Shown here piece by piece: positions 57,212-64,000 of a DNA stretch of 64,000 bases. The position numbers and the translations under genes are program-made. How positions within the stretch are numbered: the first letter of the stretch is position 1; each line of letters opens with the position of its first letter. Source of the DNA: Deltaproteobacteria bacterium (GTDB lineage: Bacteria > Myxococcota_A > Polyangia > HGW-17); the NCBI GenBank assembly GCA_016937155.1, contig JAFGWM010000011.1:1-64000 (forward strand), read 5' to 3'. The notes beneath the pieces are model-generated. The model made no database searches, had not been told where the DNA came from, and saw only the letters and a program-made list of their open reading frames with translations.

Positions 57212-57697
57212 ATGAAAAAACTTATTCTTGCTGCTTTACTTGGTACATTTCTCGTGGCTGCTTGTGATGATGATTCCGATTCCAACAATACCACCAACAA
57301 TACTACAAACAACACAATTAATAATACCGCCAACAATACTACAAACAACACAACTAATAATACCACCAACAATACTACAAACAACGTAACAGACGGTGCA
57401 TGTAACAATGATGATGATCTTGCAATCATTAATGGTGACACTGTTGATCAGGACGATGTAGCAGGTGCATGTGCACAGGAATGTCTCATAAGCAGTGAGT
57501 TTGAAACATGTGTTAATGATTGTTTCGTCGAAGACACCGGTATCAGTGAAGCATGCAGTGCATGTTATGCAGCTACAAGTGCATGTGGCAAAGAGAATTG
57601 TCTCACTGAATGTATGGGTGGCGCAAGTGCAGAATGTGAAACATGTCTAGCTGAAAATTGTCATGATGACTTTGTAATTTGCTCAGGTATCAACTAA
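57212..57697 (+). CDS. Small lipoprotein with Asn/Thr-repeat linker and Cys-rich head
   Basis: The 161-residue protein has lipid Cys18, then DDDSDS and a linker of NNTT repeats (residues about 25-58). A Cys-rich domain of about 100 residues follows, with ten or more Cys in CxxxC and CxxC spacing (CAQECLISSEFETCVNDC; CSACYAATSACG; CETCLAENC). TNN-linker lipoproteins are characteristic of Bradymonadales and related deltaproteobacteria. The linker probably lifts the head from the membrane. The DNA encoding it is a 36-base tandem repeat. Function unknown. Confidence 0.8.
   Translation: MKKLILAALLGTFLVAACDDDSDSNNTTNNTTNNTINNTANNTTNNTTNNTTNNTTNNVTDGACNNDDDLAIINGDTVDQDDVAGACAQECLISSEFETCVNDCFVEDTGISEACSACYAATSACGKENCLTECMGGASAECETCLAENCHDDFVICSGIN
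57287..57385 (+). repeat. 36-base tandem repeat encoding the Asn/Thr linker
   Basis: Copies at 57287-57322 and 57323-57358 and a partial third at 57359-57385 differ by only a few bases. The unit is a multiple of three, so copy number changes would lengthen or shorten the linker without a frameshift. Confidence 0.8.
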
Positions 57698-57770
57698 TTC
57701 CTGTATCATTCCATTCAATCCACAATCTGTAAATTTACCAAAAGTATGACTTGAATCAGAGGGTTTCTTA

Positions 57771-57786
57771 TGGCAAGCTGACTGCA
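57771..57786 (+). promoter_or_regulatory. Sigma-54 promoter of glnA
   Basis: TGGCAAGCTGACTGCA matches the sigma-54 consensus TGGCACG-N4-TTGCA at all but two fixed positions. GG at 57772-57773 and GC at 57784-57785 are 10 bases apart, the required -24/-12 spacing. Transcription would start near 57797, 17 bases before ATG 57814. NtrC-controlled glnA genes commonly use such promoters. Confidence 0.75.
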
Positions 57787-57813
57787 ATTGGAACCATGAC
57801 TCAGGAGATACAA

Positions 57814-59223
57814 ATGTTTGAAGATCGTAAAGAAGCAGAATTATTTGCCAAAAAAGAAAATGTTAAATGGATTGATATTAAATTCTCTGATTTTGAAGGA
57901 AACTGGCGGCATGTGACTCTTCCTTCAACAGACCATACATGGGATCTTTTTGAGAAATCAGGGGTGGGTTTTGATGCATCAAGCGTTAAACTTCAGCCCC
58001 TGGAAAAAGCTGATATGGTTTTAAAACCTATCTGGGATACGGCGTTTCTAGATCCTTTTTTCCCATCAAAGACCCTGAGTTTTATAAGTGAGGCAAGAGA
58101 TATAAAGACTGATGAGCCATCGCCTTTTGATCCCAGAAATAAAGTAAAAAAAGCCCTGGAACTGGGTAAGAAACTGGGTATTTTTGATGAAGCTCTCTTT
58201 GCCCCCGAATATGAATTTTATGTTTTCAAAAGTGTAACCTTTAACAGGCGCGATCTTGGTATGGGATATACGGTGAAGCCACTGACTGATCAGGAGGACA
58301 GTAATGGTCTGTATTTACAGGCTCATCAGGGGTATCATGCTCTTCCTCCCTTTGATAAACACCTTGAGTATCGTATTCGTACAGCTGAAATACTTGAGGA
58401 ACTTGGAATTCCTGTTCATTATCATCACCATGAAGTTGGCGGTAGCGGACAGGGAGAATTCGAGGTTTCTTTAACTCCAGTTGTAAAAGCCGGTGACCAT
58501 GCCATGATGGTAAAGTATGTGGCCAGACAGATGGCACAGAAAATGGGTGTAAGTGTCACATTTATGCCTAAACCAATAGATAAGCATCCCGGAAGTGGTC
58601 TGCACTGTCACCAGACCCTGATGAAGGATTCAAAAAATCTTTTCTATAGAGTTGATGGTTATAGCGGACTCAGTGATATGGCTCTGAACTATATTGCCGG
58701 AATTTTGGATAATGGCAGTGCTCTTTTGGCTCTGACAAATCCCAGCCAGAACAGTTATAGAAGACTCATCCCCGGTTATGAAGCTCCCACCAAAGCGTTT
58801 TTCAGTCCGGGAAACAGAAGTGCCGCAATAAGAATTCCAACATATGCCAATAATCCTGATGAGCAGAGGATTGAGTTTAGATCACCTGACGCAACAAGTA
58901 ATCCTTATCTTCTTTTAGCCGGACAGTTAATGGCTGGTATTGATGGAATAGCAGAGAAAAAAGATCCGACAGCGCTAGGGTTCGGGCCAATTGAAGAGAA
59001 TATTTTCACCTGGAGTGATGAAAAACTAAAAACGCTGAAATCTCTCCCGACATCACTGGATGAAGCTCTTGATGCTCTTGATTCCAGACCGGAATTTCTT
59101 CTGAGGGGAAATGTTTTTTCAACTGAATTTGTGGAAAAGTGGATAAAAATAAAACGTGAAGAAGCTCTGGTTTTCAGAGGTGTGCCTCATCCTTTTGAGA
59201 TAGAGATGTACTATGGGGTCTGA
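57814..59223 (+). CDS. glnA: Glutamine synthetase type I
   Basis: This enzyme makes glutamine from glutamate, ammonia and ATP as a dodecamer. The 469-residue protein has the usual length, ATP- and metal-site segments (FAPEYEFYVF; NAEGHH-like YHHHEVGGSGQGEFEV; GSGLHCHQTLM) and the NRSAAIRIP motif. At the adenylylation site the E. coli NLYDLP is replaced by NIFTWS, so the modified Tyr is Phe398. GGAG lies 7 bases before ATG 57814. A longer frame from 57751 is ruled out because it would start upstream of the sigma-54 promoter. Confidence 0.96.
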   Translation: MFEDRKEAELFAKKENVKWIDIKFSDFEGNWRHVTLPSTDHTWDLFEKSGVGFDASSVKLQPLEKADMVLKPIWDTAFLDPFFPSKTLSFISEARDIKTDEPSPFDPRNKVKKALELGKKLGIFDEALFAPEYEFYVFKSVTFNRRDLGMGYTVKPLTDQEDSNGLYLQAHQGYHALPPFDKHLEYRIRTAEILEELGIPVHYHHHEVGGSGQGEFEVSLTPVVKAGDHAMMVKYVARQMAQKMGVSVTFMPKPIDKHPGSGLHCHQTLMKDSKNLFYRVDGYSGLSDMALNYIAGILDNGSALLALTNPSQNSYRRLIPGYEAPTKAFFSPGNRSAAIRIPTYANNPDEQRIEFRSPDATSNPYLLLAGQLMAGIDGIAEKKDPTALGFGPIEENIFTWSDEKLKTLKSLPTSLDEALDALDSRPEFLLRGNVFSTEFVEKWIKIKREEALVFRGVPHPFEIEMYYGV

Positions 59224-59226
59224 TAC

Positions 59227-62200
59227 ATGAAAAAAAAGAAAAAGGTTAACTCCCGGGGAAATATTCATTCATCCGGGAATCCTGAAGGGGAGTCATCGGA
59301 AAATATAATATATGAAAAGGATGACAGCTTTGGGGTGAATTTTATTCAAAAGTGGATATCTCCTGATAGATTTTTTCAGACCATGATGCTTCTGGGGATA
59401 CTCGGTGTAATCAGCGGGGCAATTTTGGGTTTCAGCCCGAAAACCGGATATTTTTTTACAACACTGATATCATTGATTTTCAGTTCTGCAGTTTCTTTTA
59501 TTTTCAATCCGGGGATATTCCATATCACTAAACTTAAAAATTCCGGTTCTTCTGAGTATTATTTTGGAATTCTTACATTAATTTCATTTTTCATTTTTGA
59601 GTATTTTTTCACTGGAATCTCTATTTCCGGAAATACTGTTTTCCATTTTGTTTTTTACTCAATTTTTCAGGGATTTTTCTTCTCGCTTTATAAAACCGGA
59701 AAATCAAAATATATTGATTATGTGGTGATACTGTCTGTTCTGACAGCAGTACTGACTTTTTCCTTTGGTATGGTGCATGAGTACCGCTATACAAGACTTT
59801 TTGTTGTACCTAAAATTATTGCTGTGTTTCCTTTTGCATCTCTGGTTGCAGCTTCCATCGCCATTGTCATATGGAAGGACAAAAAAAGACTGGAGATTTT
59901 AAAAAATCCTATTGTGATCCTTTTTGTTTTAACATTTGGATACGGTATTATTAATGTTCTGACATCCACAGTTCCTGGGATTTCCTTTTTCGGCAGTATT
60001 ATCAGGCAAATGGGTTATATTACCGTAGTCGCACTCGGTTTAACCGCGGTTGCTCTGGCTCTATGGATAAGAGGTGATTTTCAACGGGCTGAAAAGTTTT
60101 TACTTTTCATGATGTTTATGGGTATAGTCGTCAGCCTCAGAGCTTTTTACGAGGTTACAGATCCTATGGGAACCAGTGTAAGACCAAGCGGTTTTACCGG
60201 TAATCCGGATTTTTATGGAAGTAATCTACTGTTTTTCTCCCTAATTTCCTGGGTATTTTATTTTCGTACACAAAAAAGAATAATTGCCGGATTTGCTGGT
60301 TTAGCATGGATTGCTTCTTTTTTTGCACTTGTGCTGTCCCAGACCAGAGGTGCATGGGCGGGTCTCGGAATAGCATCCTTTATAGGAATGTTTGTTTTCA
60401 GATCCAGTAGAGAAGTGGATGTTAAAGAACTGAGACTGAGAGCCATTTATCTGTTGGTATTTACCGGGATATCTTTTCTGCTGTTCAAGGTTTTTATCAG
60501 CACAGCATTGCCTGAAACACAGAAACTTGCCCATGCTGTCTCTGATCTGAGAGACAGAGCAACGGGAAATTCATTTTTTGTACTGATGGCATATTCCCCC
60601 CTTCTTTTTAAAGCCGGTCTGGATCTTTTTGAGACAAAAATTGCCAAATTTAAATTCACCGGAGTGATAGTTCTTCTTTCGGGTCTGATTTTACTTGTTC
60701 CGGCATCGAGACATCCCGTTATAAAACAGGTTTCAAAGGCGGTGAGACTGAAAAAGCTACTTGATCCTGTTCATGGGGAAGCAAGGTTTAAACTGTGGAA
60801 AGATACGATACCCATGATCAGTGATAACCTTTTAAAGGGTACCGGACGTGAAACCTACAGGATAAATTTCCTTAAATATAAAACCTACAAACTGGCAATC
60901 AAGGATCCCGGAGTTAACTATAGAAGTTCACATAATATCTATCTGGATTATCTTGTTATGGAGGGTCTTACTGGATTTCTGATTTATCTTTCAATACTAA
61001 TAACAGCTCTTCTGATAGGTTTGAAATTTTCCCGATCATCATCTTCTGGAGCTGCCACTGTTGCTATGGCTGGAGTTTTGTGTATTACAGGATATGCAGG
61101 TCACAGTCTTTTTATTTATGATGTGATTCCCACGCTGGCATTTTATTTTCTGATTACCGGTATGATGGGAGGACTTATGTTTCGGAAAAATGACGAAACT
61201 GCTTTGGAAAATTCAGCATGGGGAATGAAAGATATTTCTGTTGTGAGCACTTTTGCCCTGATTTTTCTGGTTCTGATGTCTATAGTAGTTCCATGGCTGA
61301 TATCTCATCACACTGCGGATCGACTCAACAGTCGAAATCTGGCTCTGCAGGCTTCAATCAAAGTTTACATAGCAAATATGAATGAGTTCAGGAATGCTGA
61401 GAAGGAAATAGATATTCTGGAAAAAAAGAGCCAGATGTTTGAGCAGGGGAACAGAAATCCTGGAATTATAAGGAGTCTGGCTCATTATCTTAAAATCAGA
61501 CCTGAACTTGTCAAAAAATCACCCAAAAGGGTTATCAGTGCTGTTAAACGTATTATAACCAGAAACAGAACCGATATTGATGACAAAAAAACCACTTATA
61601 TGCTGAAGAATCAAAATAAGGTTGGAGAAACCTGTAAGGAGATGATGGCAAATGCTGAGATAATAGTGAGAGATGGGCCGAAAATGGGCTATCATCCCTA
61701 TATTGCCGGGCATACACTTCAGACAATTATTCAGGTTCCGTCACATGCCAGAGGTGGTATTTCCATAGAAAAACTTATGGATTTTATTGTTGATGCAAGT
61801 AAAAAAGGAATAAAAAATAATACGAATCCTGAAAGTGCATGGTCAAGACTTTCCAGCGCATATTACGCAAGGGGAACCCAGCATCTTCGGATGGGAAGAC
61901 TACCTCAGGCATGGAATGATTTTAAAAATGCTCTGAAATCAATAGAGGAATCTATTTCATATGATCGCTGGTACTATGATACTCACCGTATCAGGGCGAT
62001 TTTCATGCTTGATCGTTTTTGTGACGTTGATGAAGCTGAAAAAGAATTGAAAACCGTTTCTTCTATTGCTCTGGGAACATCTCACGGTGGTACAAGAAGG
62101 AACCTGTTTTCCTTTCTTCCTCTTTATCTGAAACTTACGAATTCTTTTCACGAGAAGGCTGCTGCTGAAGCAGGAGAAGAAAGAGCCAGACTTGTAAAAA

Positions 62201-62472
62201 GAACCGCCCGCTCTCTCATGATGATGGCAGAGATCGAGAAGGAAAAAAGAAAAGAAATAATGAAGAGGAAACCCGAAGAAAGCACTATGAGCAGGGAAAT
62301 AATTTCACGAATGGATGAAATTATAGCTTCAATGAAAAATGTCATTGCCGGAAGAGGTAACATGGAAAACATCGCTGCATCTCTGGCTAACTTCCAGGGA
62401 GGACGCATTTCACGTGTTTATTCCAGCTGTATCAGGAGTAAAAAACAGATGGAACAGGCCGGAAAGGAATAA
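59227..62472 (+). CDS. O-antigen-ligase/polymerase-like membrane protein with large C-terminal helical domain
   Basis: The 1081-residue protein has about 14 transmembrane helices in two groups. The Wzy/WaaL-type element LSQTRGAWAG (near residue 370) and a large periplasmic loop with RFKLWKDTIPMISDNLLKGTGRETYR fit the O-antigen ligase family. After residue about 700 a soluble part of 380 residues follows with long charged helices and a TPR-like segment (QHLRMGRLPQAWNDFKNALKSIEESI). Such fusions are known. The substrate is unknown. It follows glnA by only 3 bases. Confidence 0.82.
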   Translation: MKKKKKVNSRGNIHSSGNPEGESSENIIYEKDDSFGVNFIQKWISPDRFFQTMMLLGILGVISGAILGFSPKTGYFFTTLISLIFSSAVSFIFNPGIFHITKLKNSGSSEYYFGILTLISFFIFEYFFTGISISGNTVFHFVFYSIFQGFFFSLYKTGKSKYIDYVVILSVLTAVLTFSFGMVHEYRYTRLFVVPKIIAVFPFASLVAASIAIVIWKDKKRLEILKNPIVILFVLTFGYGIINVLTSTVPGISFFGSIIRQMGYITVVALGLTAVALALWIRGDFQRAEKFLLFMMFMGIVVSLRAFYEVTDPMGTSVRPSGFTGNPDFYGSNLLFFSLISWVFYFRTQKRIIAGFAGLAWIASFFALVLSQTRGAWAGLGIASFIGMFVFRSSREVDVKELRLRAIYLLVFTGISFLLFKVFISTALPETQKLAHAVSDLRDRATGNSFFVLMAYSPLLFKAGLDLFETKIAKFKFTGVIVLLSGLILLVPASRHPVIKQVSKAVRLKKLLDPVHGEARFKLWKDTIPMISDNLLKGTGRETYRINFLKYKTYKLAIKDPGVNYRSSHNIYLDYLVMEGLTGFLIYLSILITALLIGLKFSRSSSSGAATVAMAGVLCITGYAGHSLFIYDVIPTLAFYFLITGMMGGLMFRKNDETALENSAWGMKDISVVSTFALIFLVLMSIVVPWLISHHTADRLNSRNLALQASIKVYIANMNEFRNAEKEIDILEKKSQMFEQGNRNPGIIRSLAHYLKIRPELVKKSPKRVISAVKRIITRNRTDIDDKKTTYMLKNQNKVGETCKEMMANAEIIVRDGPKMGYHPYIAGHTLQTIIQVPSHARGGISIEKLMDFIVDASKKGIKNNTNPESAWSRLSSAYYARGTQHLRMGRLPQAWNDFKNALKSIEESISYDRWYYDTHRIRAIFMLDRFCDVDEAEKELKTVSSIALGTSHGGTRRNLFSFLPLYLKLTNSFHEKAAAEAGEERARLVKRTARSLMMMAEIEKEKRKEIMKRKPEESTMSREIISRMDEIIASMKNVIAGRGNMENIAASLANFQGGRISRVYSSCIRSKKQMEQAGKE

Positions 62473-62476
62473 ATCT

Positions 62477-63739
62477 GTGAGTACAAAAATTGCACTGGGG
62501 CTTCAATGGGGTGATGAAGGTAAAGGAAAAATAATTGATTTTCTTTCAGAAGATGTTGATCTTGTAGTTAGAGCTGCAGGAGGAGCAAATGCAGGCCATA
62601 CAATCAAAGCCGGGGGTATAAAATATGTTCTTCATCTTATTCCGTCGGGAATTGTACATCCTGATGTGAGATGTCTGCTTGGTTCCGGAATGGTAATTGA
62701 TCCTGATTCATTACTGGATGAAGTACTTTCTCTTGAAAAATCAGGAATAAGTGATGTTAGAACCAGAACAGGAATTTCCGGTGGTGCTCATCTTATTTTA
62801 TCGTGGCACACGGAAGTTGAGAAAAACAGGGAAAATTCTTCAAGACCTGTGGGTACCACACTACGGGGGATTGGCCCATGCTATGAATCAAGGGCATCCA
62901 GATATGGTATACCCGTATCTTATTTAAAATATCCTGATCTACTTGGAGAAGCATTAAACGATCTTTATCATAGTATGGATATCAGGTCTGAAATTAATCC
63001 TGAACTGATGAAAAAAACACTTCTGGAAAATCATTCCTGGATTATTCCCATGATCTGTGATGTGAGTCTGGAAGTACATAATGCCCAAAAAAATAACATG
63101 AGGATACTGATGGAGGGAGCACAAGGTGTTTTACTGGATGGAGTTCACGGAACATATCCCTACGTTACTTCATCTCAGACTGTTACCGGTGGAATTTATT
63201 CGGGTGTAGGAGTTGGTCCTCAGGATGATGATTGTGTCATTGGTATTGTAAAAGCTTATACAACAAGAGTGGGGAATGGACCCTTTCCAACAGAGCTTAA
63301 GGATTCCATGGGAGAGTTTATTGCCAGAGCAGGAAATGAATTTGGAGCCACCACCGGAAGACCAAGAAGATGCGGGTGGCTTGATATGGTTGCATTGCGA
63401 TATGCAGTAAGAATAACAGGTGTAAAAAAACTTGCTCTCACAAAGGTGGATGTTCTTGATGGTCTGGATGATGTATTCATCTGTAATTCCTATAAAAACG
63501 ATAAGGGTGATACTATTACTGATTTCCCTCCCTCTGGAGTTGAACTTGATAAGATGACACCGGTGTATGAATCATTTTCAGGATGGGAAAGTTCAGGGAT
63601 TAATAATATTTCAGAGAACCTTTATTCATACATCAGGACAATTGAGGATTTGTCAGGAGTTGAAGTTTCCATTATTTCCTTCGGACCTGATAGACTTGAA
63701 ACTGTATTAAGGGAAGATTTTTCAGGATTCCTGAGATAA
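62477..63739 (+). CDS. purA: Adenylosuccinate synthetase
   Basis: This GTP-dependent enzyme makes adenylosuccinate from IMP and aspartate, the first step to AMP. The 420-residue protein has the start STKIALGLQWGDEGKGKIID with the catalytic Asp, GGANAGHTI with the catalytic His, EGAQGVLLDGVHGTYPYVT, TRVGNGPFPTEL, and the C-terminal GTP site ALTKVDVLDGLD. GTG 62477 is the start. An in-frame reading from 62339 overlaps the previous gene and is not homologous. Confidence 0.96.
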   Translation: MSTKIALGLQWGDEGKGKIIDFLSEDVDLVVRAAGGANAGHTIKAGGIKYVLHLIPSGIVHPDVRCLLGSGMVIDPDSLLDEVLSLEKSGISDVRTRTGISGGAHLILSWHTEVEKNRENSSRPVGTTLRGIGPCYESRASRYGIPVSYLKYPDLLGEALNDLYHSMDIRSEINPELMKKTLLENHSWIIPMICDVSLEVHNAQKNNMRILMEGAQGVLLDGVHGTYPYVTSSQTVTGGIYSGVGVGPQDDDCVIGIVKAYTTRVGNGPFPTELKDSMGEFIARAGNEFGATTGRPRRCGWLDMVALRYAVRITGVKKLALTKVDVLDGLDDVFICNSYKNDKGDTITDFPPSGVELDKMTPVYESFSGWESSGINNISENLYSYIRTIEDLSGVEVSIISFGPDRLETVLREDFSGFLR

Positions 63740-63766
63740 TTCATATAATAATTCCATGATGATTGT

Positions 63767-63821
63767 TTGACATTTGAAAAAAGGTTATTACTAGGTAGTG
63801 TGTCCTTTTTCAATAAAGGAC
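63767..63821 (+). promoter_or_regulatory. Promoter and leader hairpin before lgt
   Basis: Perfect TTGACA at 63767-63772 has a weak TACTAG 16 bases later (63789-63794). A hairpin, GTCCTTT/AAAGGAC (63802-63821), ends right at the ribosome site GGGAGG. Confidence 0.35.
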
Positions 63822-63832
63822 GGGAGGTGCTT

Positions 63833-64000
63833 GTGAGTTTTACCTGGGATATTAATCCGGAAATTTTTAGACTGGGACCGCTGGCTGTAAGATATTACGG
63901 ACTGCTGTTTGTTGGTGTATTCCTTGGCGGTTTTTATTTTCTTCGATGGCAGATGATGCGTGTTGGATGGAAAGAAGAGGACGTAAGTGATTTTATCATT
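63833..64000 (+). CDS. lgt: Prolipoprotein diacylglyceryl transferase, N-terminal fragment
   Basis: This enzyme attaches diacylglycerol to the lipobox cysteine of lipoprotein precursors, the first step for every lipoprotein in this window. Only 56 residues are seen because the window ends. They include the typical start FTWDINPEIFRLGPLAVRYYGLLF and the first membrane helix. GTG 63833 follows GGGAGGT by 4 bases. Confidence 0.9.
   Translation, partial: MSFTWDINPEIFRLGPLAVRYYGLLFVGVFLGGFYFLRWQMMRVGWKEEDVSDFII

Noticed and set aside
57061-57441. Minus-strand frame with LVVLLVVLF repeats
   Set aside because: It is the antisense of the Asn/Thr-repeat linker; the repeats mirror the 36-base unit.
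57751-57813. Longer glnA from 57751
   Set aside because: It would begin upstream of the sigma-54 promoter and adds residues absent from type I glutamine synthetases.
62339-62476. Extension of purA into the preceding gene
   Set aside because: GTG 62477 matches the PurA N-terminus; the extra part is out-of-frame coding sequence of the previous gene.
1-64000. CRISPR arrays, insertion sequences, prophage or integrative element
   Set aside because: No repeat-spacer pattern, transposase, integrase or attachment-site duplication was seen; the tRNA genes have no nearby 3'-end copies that I could find by reading.

Overview
The window is AT-rich bacterial chromosome with a Gram-negative gene set: porin and outer-membrane barrel proteins, many lipoproteins, ihfA, a sigma-54-type glnA promoter, and O-antigen-ligase and nucleotide-sugar genes. 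Secreted proteins have Cys-rich modules of the CGDGxDNDxDGxxDCDDPDC and CxxGCxDLxxDPxNCGxC types, Asn/Thr linkers and a 'CDDD' lipid-anchor motif. This pattern is typical of Myxococcota, Bradymonadales and related former Deltaproteobacteria. The low GC would be unusual for classical myxobacteria, so I place it only as a Myxococcota-like or deltaproteobacterial lineage. No transposon, prophage, integrase or CRISPR array is visible; this looks like vertically inherited chromosome.

Layout. 0-8 kb: a cut-off Cys-rich lipoprotein, then an HD-GYP response regulator overlapping gyrA and atpZ and ending in a strong terminator, then a YihY/CPBP/unknown membrane operon. 8-14 kb: an outer-membrane barrel protein and a 1447-residue metzincin lipoprotein behind two tandem CRP-like sites. 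14-17 kb: ygeY, ndk, rlmN. 22-17 kb (minus strand): a thiol-redox operon of VKOR-DsbA-DsbA, an esterase, a glutaredoxin, a ferredoxin:disulfide reductase fused to rubredoxin, and an OYE/FAD reductase. 22-28 kb: a giant lipoprotein with a pseudo-transglutaminase domain and a GT-C glycosyltransferase. 27.7-29.6 kb: tRNA-Leu, rpmI, rplT, ihfA, a MerR-like gene and tRNA-Pro, with infC and pheST missing from the usual order. 29.7-38 kb: secreted Cys-rich proteins and calcineurin-fold proteins. 38-44 kb: uvrD/pcrA with a LexA-like box, a CRP/FNR regulator, and rho with two unknown partners. 44.5-47.7 kb: both subunits of topoisomerase VI. 53.3-47.6 kb (minus strand): porin-pstSCAB-phoU. 53.5-64 kb: a UDP-sugar dehydrogenase, a DUF4091 lipoprotein, an Asn/Thr-repeat lipoprotein, glnA, a large O-antigen-ligase-like protein, purA and the start of lgt.

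Links between parts. The CRP/FNR-family protein at 40.7 kb has the CRP recognition residues (R-E-x-x-x-R) that would read the two TGTGA-N6-TCAC-like sites found 32 kb away, upstream of the barrel/metzincin operon. DNA topology is served by gyrase and by an apparently complete archaeal-type topoisomerase VI. The glnA gene has a near-consensus sigma-54 promoter, while its product has Phe where adenylylated enzymes have Tyr, so its control may be mainly transcriptional. The most distinctive points are topoisomerase VI, the redox operon, the tandem CRP-like sites, and the shared Cys-Asp-Asp-Asp lipoprotein signature.
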